Positions 7,458 to 15,671 of a stretch of 64,000 nt of DNA are shown piece by piece. Location: positions 434,001 through 498,000 of the forward strand of contig NZ_FNIE01000004.1 of assembly GCF_900103985.1 (NCBI RefSeq), in the 5' to 3' direction. Within the stretch, counting starts at the first letter, position 1, and every line of letters begins with the position of its first letter. The notes under the pieces are model-generated. The model was not told the origin of the DNA and ran no database searches. It saw nothing but the letters and a program-made list of their open reading frames with translations. Source of the DNA: Actinacidiphila guanduensis. GTDB lineage: Bacteria; Actinomycetota; Actinomycetes; Streptomycetales; Streptomycetaceae. The translations under genes were made by a program, and so were the position numbers.

Positions 7458-9227
7458 GTGGTGTCCGGGCCGGACCGCGAGGCGGAGGTTCAGGTGGGCG
7501 ACGGGAGCGAGCGGCGGGAGAGCCATCTGCCCCGGCTGCGACTGGACGAGCTCCTGGACGAGCTGCAGAACCGCGTGGACGCGGTCCGCGCCACCCAGGA
7601 CCGCGTGCACAGCCTGCTGGAGGCGGTGCTGTCGGTCGGCCGCGAGCTGGACCTGGAGCAGGTGCTGCGGCGGATCGTCGAGGCGGCGGTCGCGCTGGTG
7701 GACGCCGAGTACGGGGCGCTGGCCGTCGTGGACGGCGACTCGCTCAGCCAGTTCCTGACCGTCGGTGTCGACGAGGAGCAGGCGAAGGCGATCGGCCCGC
7801 TGCCCACCGGCCACGGCCTGCTCGGCGAGCTGATCCGCCACCCGCGCGCGCTGCGCCTGCCCGAACTGGCCGATCACCCCTCCTCCTGCGGTTTCCCGCC
7901 GCATCACCCGCCGATGCACACCTTCCTCGGCGTGCCGATCCGGGTGCGCGACGAGGTGTTCGGCAACCTCTACCTCACCGAGAAGCACGGCGGCGGCACC
8001 TTCGACGGCGAGGACGAGACGGTGCTGCAGACCCTCGCCGTCGCCGCGGGCGTCGCGATCGAGAACGCCCGCCTGTACGAGGCGAGCCGCCGCCGCCAGG
8101 ACTGGCTGGAGGCGAACTCCGACATCGTCGCCCGCCTGCTGTCGGGCGAGAACGAGATGGACGTGCTCCAGGCCATCGTGGAGCACGCCCGGCGGATCCT
8201 GGGCGCGGACCTCGGCGTGCTGGCCCTCCCGGCGCCCGGCGGGAAGGAACTGCAGGTGATGATCGCCGTCGGCATGGACGCCGACGCGCACCGCGGCCTG
8301 GTGCTGCCGTACGAGGGCTCGTTCATGGGCGCGGCACTCACGGCCGGCCGCCCGATCACCACCTCGCAGATCCAGAAGGACGAGCGGGCCTCGGCGGGGC
8401 CGCCGCGCTGGAGCGGCCTGGGCCCGGTGGCGGCGGTGCCGATGATCACCGACGCGGGGCCGCGCGGGGTGCTGCTGCTCGGCCGGCCCGAGCGGGCGGC
8501 CTCCTTCGGCGAGGACGAGACCGCGCCGCTGCTGGCCTTCGCCGGGCAGGCGGCCCTGGCGATGGCGCTGGCGGAGCAGCGGCGCACCACCGAGCAGCTC
8601 GCCGTCCTGGAGGACCGCGACCGTATCGCCCGCGACCTGCACGACCTGGCGATCCAGCGGCTGTTCGCCACGGGGATGACGCTGCAGAGCGCGCTGCGCT
8701 TCGTGGAGCACCCCCAGGCGACCGAGCGGCTGATGCGCGCGGTGGACGACCTGGACGAGACCATCAAGATCATCCGGTCCACGATCTTCGGGCTGCGCGC
8801 CCGGGAGGCCGAGCGCGGTCACGCGGGGCTGCGGGCCAGGATCGCGGCGAGCGTGGAGCAGGCCGCGCGCACACTGGGCTTCACCCCGGCGCTGCGGATG
8901 CAGGGCCTGATCGACAACGAGGTGGCGCCCGCGGTGGCGCAGGAAGCCGCCGCGGTGCTGGAGGAGGCGCTGTCCAACGCGGCCCGGCACGCGCAGGCGA
9001 GCGCGGTCGAGGTGTCGGTCACGGTGGAGTCCGGAGCGCTGACCCTGGCGGTCACCGACAACGGCCGCGGCCTGCCGGCGGAGACCCCCCGCAGCGGCCT
9101 GCGCAACCTGGCGGAGCGCGCCGAGCGCCTGGGCGGCACCTTCACCGCGGGTCCGGCCCCGAAGGGCGGCACCCGCCTGGTGTGGGAGGTCCCGTCGGGC
9201 ATCCGGGACAGCGCGCGGACCACGTGA
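7458..9227 (+). CDS. DevS/DosS-like double-GAF sensor histidine kinase
   Basis: 589 residues, no membrane segments. A helical N-terminus (about 25-60) precedes GAF1 (60-205), GAF2 (225-375), a HisKA_3 dimerisation domain with phospho-acceptor His395 in RDRIARDLHD, and an HATPase_c domain (EEALSNAARHAQ, DNGRGLP). GAF1 contains SCGFPPHHPPMHTFLGVPIR, the segment that in mycobacterial DosS/DevS surrounds the haem ligand; His149 or His150 would be the ligand candidates, but haem binding is inferred. Start: GTG 7458 as a leaderless start; GTG 7494, preceded by GGAGG, is an alternative. Likely partner is the regulator at 1-266. The stop codon lies inside the first 115-bp repeat unit. Confidence 0.9.
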   Translation: MVSGPDREAEVQVGDGSERRESHLPRLRLDELLDELQNRVDAVRATQDRVHSLLEAVLSVGRELDLEQVLRRIVEAAVALVDAEYGALAVVDGDSLSQFLTVGVDEEQAKAIGPLPTGHGLLGELIRHPRALRLPELADHPSSCGFPPHHPPMHTFLGVPIRVRDEVFGNLYLTEKHGGGTFDGEDETVLQTLAVAAGVAIENARLYEASRRRQDWLEANSDIVARLLSGENEMDVLQAIVEHARRILGADLGVLALPAPGGKELQVMIAVGMDADAHRGLVLPYEGSFMGAALTAGRPITTSQIQKDERASAGPPRWSGLGPVAAVPMITDAGPRGVLLLGRPERAASFGEDETAPLLAFAGQAALAMALAEQRRTTEQLAVLEDRDRIARDLHDLAIQRLFATGMTLQSALRFVEHPQATERLMRAVDDLDETIKIIRSTIFGLRAREAERGHAGLRARIAASVEQAARTLGFTPALRMQGLIDNEVAPAVAQEAAAVLEEALSNAARHAQASAVEVSVTVESGALTLAVTDNGRGLPAETPRSGLRNLAERAERLGGTFTAGPAPKGGTRLVWEVPSGIRDSARTT

Positions 9228-9690
9228 GGGGTTGCGCGCGGGCGCGAAGAGGCGGCTGGCCGACGCCGTACGGCCCTGGCCGCGCGGACAGCGGCGCACG
9301 GTGGAACCGCCCGCCCGCGTAGGCCCGGCGCTGGCCACGTGAGCGATTGCGTACGGAGGCGGGCAGGCCGCAGCCGACGCCGTACGCCCTCCGGCCGCGC
9401 GGACAGCGGCGCACGGTGGAACCGCCCGCCCGCGTAGGCCCGGCGCTGGCCATGTGAGCAGTTGCGCGCGGGGGGCCAGCCGCACCCGGCACCGTACGAC
9501 CCCGGCCGCGCGGACAGCGCCGTACGGCGGAACCACCCGACCGCGTAAGGCCCGGCGCGCAGACCACGTTCGGGGGCGCGCAGAGCCGCGCGCACGCTGA
9601 CGCATGGCGGAACCGCCCGACCGCGTGCGGCAGGCCGCACGGCGTTCCCCCGGCCGCACGCGCGGTCCCGCCCGCCGCCGGGACCTCCCC
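9221..9690. repeat. 115-bp tandem array, three copies plus a degenerate fourth
   Basis: Units run 9221-9335, 9336-9450 and 9451-9564; a decayed fourth follows to about 9690. Units 1 and 2 share long identical stretches, including CGCGCGGACAGCGGCGCACG and GGAACCGCCCGCCCGCGTAG. Each unit starts with CACGTGAG or CATGTGAG. The first unit overlaps the last codons of the kinase gene. The array fills the convergent gap between the kinase and the nitroreductase and has no credible ORF. Confidence 0.85.
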
Positions 9691-9694
9691 GGGT

Positions 9695-10687
9695 CTACTC
9701 CTCGTCCAGCACCTCCGCCACCGGGCGGCGCGGGGTCGCGCTGCCCTCGGGCCCGTAGCCCAGGCGCAGCAGCATCTGCGGGTGCTCGACGCCCTCGCGG
9801 ACGTCGCGCAGGGCCCAGCGCAGGTCGGGCCACTCCAGGGCCTGGTGGAGGAGGGAGGCGCGCAGGCCGCGGGCCGTGGCGGTGAGCAGGACGTGTTCCA
9901 GTGCCTGCCCCGCGCGGACCCAGTCGGCGGGCCGGTCGCCGGCGGTGGCGAGCACCGCGACCAGCGGGTGGGCCTCGAAAGCCTCGCGGGGCCGCCGGTC
10001 GGCCGGGCTCGCGGCGGTGAAGTCGCGCAGCGGCACGGTGCCGTTGGCGTCGCGCGGACCGAGCGCCTCGGCGGGTATGCCGTCGCGCACCCAGGCGTGG
10101 CTCTCGCCCCTGCGGCCGGGGTCGGCGTTGTTGTCCTGCTCGGCCATGGCGGTGAGCTGCAGGACGCGGGTGGTCTCGGTGCGGCCGGGGAAGTGCAGGA
10201 GGGCGCCCTCCTCGGCTGCGGCGCGGGCCAGTTCGGCGCGGACCTGCTCGGGGACCGGCCGGGCGGCATAGGGGCGGCGGCTGCTGTGCCGGCGCCAGAT
10301 CGCGCCGTACAGGTCGTCGAGATCCTCGCGCGAGGTGCGGCCGGGTGCAGAGGCGAGGTCGAGGCTCGCCACAAGGTCGGGTTCGTCGGCCCGGGGCAGC
10401 AGCCGGACGAGGGGCTGCCGGCCCTGCTGCTCGCAGGCGATCCGCAGGTTGAACACGGCGGCGCCGACGGAGATGTGCAGCGCCCGCCCGTCGGGGTCGG
10501 TGCGCGGCAGGACCCGGTCGGCCGCCGCGCGGACCTGGACGGTCGCGGTGTCGGGGTCGAAGCGGTAGCGCCACGGCTGGGTGTTGTGGATCGAGGGGGC
10601 GGCCACCGCCGCCGATACGAGCCGGTGCAGGTCCGCCGCGTCCGGCCGCCTCGCCGCCGCGGCGCCCGCCGTTCCTGGGCTGCCCAT
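9695..10687 (-). CDS. Acg-type nitroreductase family protein
   Basis: 330 residues. It carries the nitroreductase-fold signatures of the Acg/Rv3131 group: SIHNTQPWRYRF near the N-terminus (FMN-contact region), RHSSRRPYAARPVP in the middle and a C-terminal GQALEHVLLTATARGLRASL plus LRLGYGPEG. Members of this group in Mycobacterium tuberculosis belong to the DosR regulon, bind flavin poorly and have no settled reaction; flavin sequestration has been proposed. Start: ATG 10687 behind AGGAAAGGACGG. Further upstream codons lack similarity. A DosR-like box lies 94 bases upstream at 10781, which strengthens the link to the kinase and regulator here. Confidence 0.85.
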   Translation of the reverse strand: MGSPGTAGAAAARRPDAADLHRLVSAAVAAPSIHNTQPWRYRFDPDTATVQVRAAADRVLPRTDPDGRALHISVGAAVFNLRIACEQQGRQPLVRLLPRADEPDLVASLDLASAPGRTSREDLDDLYGAIWRRHSSRRPYAARPVPEQVRAELARAAAEEGALLHFPGRTETTRVLQLTAMAEQDNNADPGRRGESHAWVRDGIPAEALGPRDANGTVPLRDFTAASPADRRPREAFEAHPLVAVLATAGDRPADWVRAGQALEHVLLTATARGLRASLLHQALEWPDLRWALRDVREGVEHPQMLLRLGYGPEGSATPRRPVAEVLDEE

Positions 10688-10780
10688 CGGATGCCGTCCT
10701 TTCCTGCCCCCCTGCGCCTGCCACCCCCACCTTCGGCTCCGCCGCCGGCCCGGCACAGGGGCCGTGCGGCACTTCCCCCG

Positions 10781-10794
10781 GGGCCGCACGGCCC
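10781..10794. promoter_or_regulatory. DosR/OsdR-like box 3
   Basis: GGGCCGCACGGCCC has perfect six-base arms (GGGCCG and CGGCCC) around CA. It lies upstream of the nitroreductase and just after the ArsR gene stop (10818, same strand). Confidence 0.45.
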
Positions 10795-10817
10795 TCCGGG
10801 ACGGCCCCGGGCGGGCC

Positions 10818-11138
10818 CTAGGAGGGGCGGGAAGCGGCGGCCACGGCCGCGATGAGTCCCGGGAAGCGGCGGTCGAGGTCCTCGGACCGCAGGCGCATCC
10901 ATAGCCGGTTGCCGGCGTCGCGCTGGTACACCAGGCCGGCCTCGCGCAGCACCCGCCAGTGGTGCGTACGGGTCGACTTGCCGACCGAGAGGCGGAAGGA
11001 GGCGCACAGCCGCTCCTCGTCGGGCCGCTCGGCCAGCTCCACGACCACGCGGCGGCGCAGCGGGTCGGCGAGCGCGGAGAGCACGGCGCCGAGGTCGATC
11101 TCCTCGGCCGCCGGGTGGTGCAGCGCGCCCTCGGCCAT
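10818..11138 (-). CDS. ArsR-family winged-helix repressor
   Basis: 106 residues from the ATG at 11138 (GGCGGGACCC precedes it); a TTG at 11165 would add nine residues. The winged helix is clear: LGAVLSALADPLRRRVVVELAERP, a recognition helix around LSVGKSTRTHHWRVLREAGLVYQRDAGNR, and a short C-terminus. There is no metal-binding CxC motif, so the inducer is probably organic. It is divergent from the haloacid dehalogenase gene, with a perfect inverted repeat between them, which suggests it represses itself and that gene. Confidence 0.85.
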   Translation of the reverse strand: MAEGALHHPAAEEIDLGAVLSALADPLRRRVVVELAERPDEERLCASFRLSVGKSTRTHHWRVLREAGLVYQRDAGNRLWMRLRSEDLDRRFPGLIAAVAAASRPS

Positions 11139-11163
11139 GGGTCCCGCCGTCTCCCGTCCGCTC

Positions 11164-11187
11164 AAGGTACGTCACTCATCGTACCTT
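11164..11187. promoter_or_regulatory. Inverted-repeat operator AAGGTAC-N10-GTACCTT
   Basis: Perfect seven-base arms at 11164-11170 and 11181-11187, in the divergent region between the ArsR gene and the dehalogenase gene. Position and symmetry fit an ArsR dimer site. Confidence 0.6.
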
Positions 11188-11274
11188 CGGGGCTATGCTC
11201 ACCGTCAGGGCGTCGGCCGCACCGCGGCGAACGGCGCCCGGGGACACCGACCGCCGCCCGAGGGAAGGACAGCG

Positions 11275-11943
11275 ATGAGCCGGGTGATCGCCTTCGACGT
11301 CAACGAGACGCTGCTCGACCTGCGGGGCCTGGACGGGCCGTTCACCGCCGCCTTCGGCTCGGCCGCGCTGCGGCCCCAGTGGTTCGCGCTCATGCTGCAG
11401 CTGTCGTTCGCGGGCGGACTGACCGGCGCCTACACCGACTTCACCACCGCCCAGCACGCCGCGCTGCGCATGCTCGCCGAACGCGAGGGCACCGAGCTCG
11501 GCGACGCGGCCGCCGAACGCATCGTGCGCGGGATGACCGAGCTGCCGGCGTACCCGGAAGTCGCCGCCGCGCTGGGCCGGTTGCGGGGCACCGGGGTGCA
11601 GGTGGTGGCGCTCACCAACTCGCCGGAGGCGGTGGCCCGGGCCCAACTGGCGTACGCGGGGCTGTCGGACCTCTTCGACCGGGTGGTCTCGGCCGACGCC
11701 GTACGCCACTTGAAGCCCGCGCCACAGCCCTATCTGCACGTGGCCGAGGTCTGCGGGGTGCCGGCCGCCGAGGTGCGACTGGTGGCCGCGCACTGGTGGG
11801 ACGTGGCCGGTGCGCTGGAGGCGGGCTGCCGCGCGGCCTTCGTGAGCCGGCCCGGCCAGGTGCTCAGCCCGCTGGGGCCGCGGCCCGACATCGTCGCGCC
11901 GGACATCGCGGGCGTCGTGGACGCCTTGACCGCCGCAGGCTGA
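11275..11943 (+). CDS. Haloacid dehalogenase type II (HAD superfamily)
   Basis: 222 residues. HAD motif I is FDVNETLLD with nucleophile Asp8; motif II is LTNS (Thr114-Ser116); motif III Lys147 in HLKPAP; motif IV HWWD (173-176). The DVNETLLD form and Arg33 in RPQWF are typical of (S)-2-haloacid dehalogenases, which hydrolyse 2-haloalkanoates to 2-hydroxy acids in the cytosol. Many actinobacterial members have unknown natural substrates. Start: ATG 11275 with AGGGAAGGA eight bases upstream. Divergent from and probably controlled by the ArsR repressor at 10818. Confidence 0.85.
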   Translation: MSRVIAFDVNETLLDLRGLDGPFTAAFGSAALRPQWFALMLQLSFAGGLTGAYTDFTTAQHAALRMLAEREGTELGDAAAERIVRGMTELPAYPEVAAALGRLRGTGVQVVALTNSPEAVARAQLAYAGLSDLFDRVVSADAVRHLKPAPQPYLHVAEVCGVPAAEVRLVAAHWWDVAGALEAGCRAAFVSRPGQVLSPLGPRPDIVAPDIAGVVDALTAAG

Positions 11944-12139
11944 CACGCCGTGTGCGGGGCCGGTCCCGTGCGGTGACCGGAAGGGCCGGGAGACGTGGCC
12001 GATGTCTCGTCCGCTGCGGACGATCGTGGCGGAACAGGGGGCGTGGGCTGGGCAGTTGATGTGGGAAGCTGTGCTCGATCGGGGGGTGCCGGCCGGGGCG
12101 GGTCCGGGCGCGGCGGTCAGCGAGGGGATGGAGCACGAC

Positions 12140-12934
12140 GTGACGCAGAACGGCTTCCGCGCCGAGGAGATCGACACCAGCAGGCCGCACCCGGCCCGCA
12201 TCTACGACTACCTGCTCGGCGGCAAGGACAACTACGAGGTGGACCGCGCGGCCGGCGACCTGCTGGCGGACCGGGCGCCCGAGGTGCGCGTCGGGGTGCA
12301 GGCCAACCGCGCGTTCCTGCAGCGGGCCGTGCGGTACGTGGTCGGCAGCGGCGTGCGGCAGATCCTGGACATCGGCACGGGCCTGCCCACCTCGCCCAAC
12401 GTGCACGAGGTCGCCCGCGCCCTCGACCCCGGCGTGAGCATCGCCTACGTCGACAACGACCCGATCGTCCACACCTACGCCAACGCGCTGCTGCGCACGT
12501 CGGCGCCGACCGCTGTGGTCCTGGGCGACCTGCGCGAGCCGGCGGCGGTGCTGGCCGACCCCGAGGTGCGGCGGGTCATCGACTTCACGCAGCCGGTGGC
12601 CCTGCTGCTGGTGGCGATCCTGCACTTCCTGACCGAGGCCGATGAGCCCGAGCGGGTCGTCGCCGAGCTGCGTGACGCGCTGCCCGCGGGCAGCTACCTG
12701 GTGCTCTCGCACGCCACCGGGGACTTCGCCGACCGCGTCGAGGCCGAGGCCGTCTACAACAATGCGACCGCGACCCTCAACCTGCGCGAACGGGCCGCGG
12801 TGGAACGCTTCTTCGCGGGCTTCGAGCTGGTCGAGCCGGGCCTGGTCCAAGTGCCCTTCTGGCGGCCGGACGGCACCGCGCCCAAGGGCTCGGCGGAGAT
12901 CGGCTTCTACGGCGGGGTGGCCCGCAAGGTGTGA
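12140..12934 (+). CDS. SAM-dependent methyltransferase, DUF574 type
   Basis: 264 residues from GTG 12140 (GGAG six bases upstream); ATG 12128 is possible but has a cramped ribosome site. The family hallmark at the N-terminus is SRPHPARIYDYLLGGKDNYE. SAM motif I is ILDIGTGLPTSPNVHEVA, an acidic residue pair follows in YVDNDPIV, and LGDLREP marks the next strand. The family (Methyltransf_19) is greatly expanded in Streptomyces; substrates are unknown, so no reaction is proposed. The gene stands alone, with about 195 bases of unremarkable sequence before it. Confidence 0.85.
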   Translation: MTQNGFRAEEIDTSRPHPARIYDYLLGGKDNYEVDRAAGDLLADRAPEVRVGVQANRAFLQRAVRYVVGSGVRQILDIGTGLPTSPNVHEVARALDPGVSIAYVDNDPIVHTYANALLRTSAPTAVVLGDLREPAAVLADPEVRRVIDFTQPVALLLVAILHFLTEADEPERVVAELRDALPAGSYLVLSHATGDFADRVEAEAVYNNATATLNLRERAAVERFFAGFELVEPGLVQVPFWRPDGTAPKGSAEIGFYGGVARKV

Positions 12935-13123
12935 CCCTCCCCCGCTCTCCCGCCGCTCTGCCGCCCGCTCGTTCCGCACAGGTCCCGGCGCTCGTCCGGG
13001 GGTCGTCGCGCTCTTCCGGTCGACGGGGGCGGTGGGCCCGGCCGACAATGGGAGCCGGCGGCGGAGCGGCCCCCCGGGCCGCGAGTGGCCCGGCACGCGG
13101 GCGGCGCGGCGCCTGCCGGCGGG

Positions 13124-14413
13124 ATGGTGGCCATGCCCTCGTGGCGACTGCGCGAATTCCATGACGACGACCTGGACCGGGCCGTCCAGATCTGGGACCA
13201 GAGCCGGCTGGCGGACGACGCCCCACCGGTCTTCCCCGTCTCGGAGGTGATGGCCGCCGCGAGGGCGGGCGCGCCCGCGGTGGTCGCGCTGGTCGGCGAC
13301 GACCTGGTCGGCATGGCGGTGGCGCAGGTGCAGGGCGAGCGGGCGTGGATCACGCTGGTGGCGCTCGCGGCCCGGTGGCGCAACCGCGGCATCGGCAGCG
13401 CGCTGGTCGGCGAGCTGGAGCGCCGGTTGCGGCCGCAGGGCGTGCGCCGGATCAGCGCGCTGCTGCCGCCGGGCGCCACCGGCGACACCGCGCTGGAGAA
13501 CTCCGGCTACACCCGCCGCGAGGGCCTGGTGCTGCACGAGAAGGTCGACCACCTGGGCGCGGGCGACGCCGGGCTGCTCGCCGAGCTGGGCGGGCGGGTG
13601 CAGCCGCGCGGGCTGTGGGAGGCGCTGGCCGGGATGGAGCGCGAGAAGGAGGCCATCGAGCGGCGGATCGTCCTGCCGCTGGCCGAGCCGGCGCTCGCCG
13701 AGCGGTACGGGGTGTCGCCGCCGAAGGCCGTCATCCTGTTCGGGCCGCCCGGCACCGGCAAGACCAGCTTCGCCAAGGCGGTCGCCTCCCGGCTGGACTG
13801 GCCGTTCGTGGAGTTGTTCCCCTCGCGCCTGGCCGCCTCGTCCTCGGGCGGCCTGGCCGCCTCGCTGCGGGACACCTTCGCCGAACTCGCCGAGTTGGAG
13901 ACGGTGGTGCTCTTCATCGACGAGGTCGAGGAGATCGCTGGGGTGCGATCGGGCCGGGCGGTGGACCCGGGCCACGGCGTCACCAACGAGCTGCTCAAGC
14001 TCATCCCGGGCTTTCGCGACGGCGACGACCGGCTGCTGATCTGCGCCACCAACTCCGTACGGTCCCTGGACCCGGCGTTCCTGCGGCCCGGCCGGTTCGA
14101 CTACGTGATCCCGGTCGGCCCGCCGGACGCCGCGGCCCGCTCGGCGATCTGGCGCCGCTACCTCGGGCCCGCCGCCGACGGTGTGGAGCTGGCGCGCCTG
14201 GTGGCGGCGAGCGAGATGTTCACGCCCGCCGACATCGAGTTCGCCGCCCGCAAGGGCGCGCACGCGGCTTTCGAGCGCGAGGTCGCCGACCACCTCGGCA
14301 CGCCCGCCTCCACCGGCGACTACCTGGTCTCCATCGTGCAGACCCGCACGACGCTGACCGAGCGGGCGCTCGCGGAGTTCGCCGAGGACATCGAGGCGCA
14401 CGCGCGCATGTGA
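13124..14413 (+). CDS. Fusion of GNAT acetyltransferase and AAA+ ATPase
   Basis: 429 residues. Residues 1-140 form a GNAT domain with the acetyl-CoA loop ARWRNRGIGSAL (83-94) and the ending LENSGYTRREGLVLHEK. Residues 150-429 form an AAA+ domain: Walker A GPPGTGKT (207-214), Walker B VVLFIDEVEE (261-270), sensor 1 Asn310 in ICATN, and RPGRFD (321-326), closest to FtsH/Cdc48-like ATPases. No protease domain follows. Substrate of either half is unknown; an ATPase that remodels the target of its own acetyltransferase is one guess. Starts at 13124 or 13133 are equally possible. The stop is seven bases from the convergent pcaL stop. Confidence 0.8.
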   Translation: MVAMPSWRLREFHDDDLDRAVQIWDQSRLADDAPPVFPVSEVMAAARAGAPAVVALVGDDLVGMAVAQVQGERAWITLVALAARWRNRGIGSALVGELERRLRPQGVRRISALLPPGATGDTALENSGYTRREGLVLHEKVDHLGAGDAGLLAELGGRVQPRGLWEALAGMEREKEAIERRIVLPLAEPALAERYGVSPPKAVILFGPPGTGKTSFAKAVASRLDWPFVELFPSRLAASSSGGLAASLRDTFAELAELETVVLFIDEVEEIAGVRSGRAVDPGHGVTNELLKLIPGFRDGDDRLLICATNSVRSLDPAFLRPGRFDYVIPVGPPDAAARSAIWRRYLGPAADGVELARLVAASEMFTPADIEFAARKGAHAAFEREVADHLGTPASTGDYLVSIVQTRTTLTERALAEFAEDIEAHARM

Positions 14414-14420
14414 CGGGCCG

Positions 14421-15608
14421 TCAGTTTTCGTTGTCGAGGTCCGCCAGGACGCGGGAGGCGATGGCGAAGGCGGTGTTGGCGGCGGGGACCCCGCAGTAGA
14501 CCGCCGACTGGAGCAGCACCTCGCGGATCTCGGCCCGTGTCAGGCCGTTGGTGAGGGCGGCGCGCACGTGCATGGCGAGTTCGTCGTGGTGGCCGCCGGC
14601 GACCATCGCGGTCAGCGTCATGCAGGAGCGGGTGCGGCGGTCGAGGCCCGGCCGGGTCCAGATCTCGCCCCAGGCGTAGCGGGAGATCAGGTCCTGGAAG
14701 GGCGCGGTGAAGTCGGTGGCGGCCGCGGCCGCGCGGTCCACCCAGGCGTCGCCGAGGACTTCGCGGCGTACGGCGGTGCCGGCGCGGTGGACGTCGGCCC
14801 GGGTCGCCGCGCGGTCCGGCAGGGCGGCTTCGGGTGCGGGGGCGTCCTCGTCGCGGCGGAGGTGCGCACGCAGGGCCGCGAGCACCGCCGACGGCTGCTC
14901 GGCGACCGCGAGGTGGCCGGCCCGCGGCACCTCCACGAGCGCGGAGTCCGCGATGCCGTCGGCCAGTTCGCGGGCGTACGCGGGCGGGGTGCCGGTGTCG
15001 TCGCGGCCGGCCAGGACGAGGGTGGGCGCGGTGATCCGGTGCAGGTCCGCGCGCAGGTCGTATCCGGCGAGCGCGTCGCAGCAGGCCGCGTACGCTTCGG
15101 GGTCGGCGGTCCGGTGGTCGTCGACGAGCGCCCGGGCGGCGGCGGTCGCGGCGAATCCGGACCTCGGGCTGAACCAGCGTCCGGGCGCCGAGTCGGCCAA
15201 CTCGCCGAGCCCGCCGGCCCGTACGGCCCGGGCGCGCTCCTGCCAGCCGCCGGGGGTGCCGAAGCGGGCCGAGGAGCACAGCAGGGCGAGGGAGCCGACC
15301 CGGTCCGGGTGGTGCACGGCGAGCCAGGCGCCCACGGCGCCGCCCAGTGACACCCCGGCGTAGTCGAAGCGCGCCACGCCCAGCTCGTCGGCCAGTTCCA
15401 GCACGAGGGCGGCGAGAGCGGCGACGGTCGCGGGGGTGTCCGCCGCGGGGCTGCCGCCGTGGCCGGGCAGGTCCCAGCGCACCACCCGCCGTCCGGCGGC
15501 GAGCCGCGGCACGTGCGCGTCCCACAGGCGCAGCGACGTGCCCAGGGACGGTCCGAGCAGCAGCACCGGCCCGGTGGCGGGCCCGTCGCTGCGGTGGTGC
15601 AGCCTCAT
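14421..15608 (-). CDS. pcaL: Bifunctional 3-oxoadipate enol-lactonase / 4-carboxymuconolactone decarboxylase
   Basis: 395 residues combining two pca steps. Residues 1-255 are an alpha/beta hydrolase (enol-lactonase, PcaD-like) with nucleophile Ser87 in GVSLGG and His in PRAGHLAVAEQP. Residues 275-395 are a carboxymuconolactone decarboxylase (PcaC-like) domain, seen in RTRSCMTLTAMVAGGHHDEL and LLQSAVYCGVPAAN. The fusion (PcaL) is known from Rhodococcus and Streptomyces. It converts 4-carboxymuconolactone through the enol-lactone to 3-oxoadipate. Start: ATG 15608 after GAGGAGTTGCCGG. Last gene of the leftward operon, 63 bases after pcaG. Confidence 0.93.
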   Translation of the reverse strand: MRLHHRSDGPATGPVLLLGPSLGTSLRLWDAHVPRLAAGRRVVRWDLPGHGGSPAADTPATVAALAALVLELADELGVARFDYAGVSLGGAVGAWLAVHHPDRVGSLALLCSSARFGTPGGWQERARAVRAGGLGELADSAPGRWFSPRSGFAATAAARALVDDHRTADPEAYAACCDALAGYDLRADLHRITAPTLVLAGRDDTGTPPAYARELADGIADSALVEVPRAGHLAVAEQPSAVLAALRAHLRRDEDAPAPEAALPDRAATRADVHRAGTAVRREVLGDAWVDRAAAAATDFTAPFQDLISRYAWGEIWTRPGLDRRTRSCMTLTAMVAGGHHDELAMHVRAALTNGLTRAEIREVLLQSAVYCGVPAANTAFAIASRVLADLDNEN

Positions 15609-15671
15609 CCGGCAACTCCTCGCCTGTCGTGGTGTGTTCGCCCGGTCATTCGGCGCGGTGTCCGAAGCGGG

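Noticed and set aside
9221-9690. CRISPR array
   Set aside because: Units are 115 bp, abut each other directly and contain no unique spacers; no cas genes are near.
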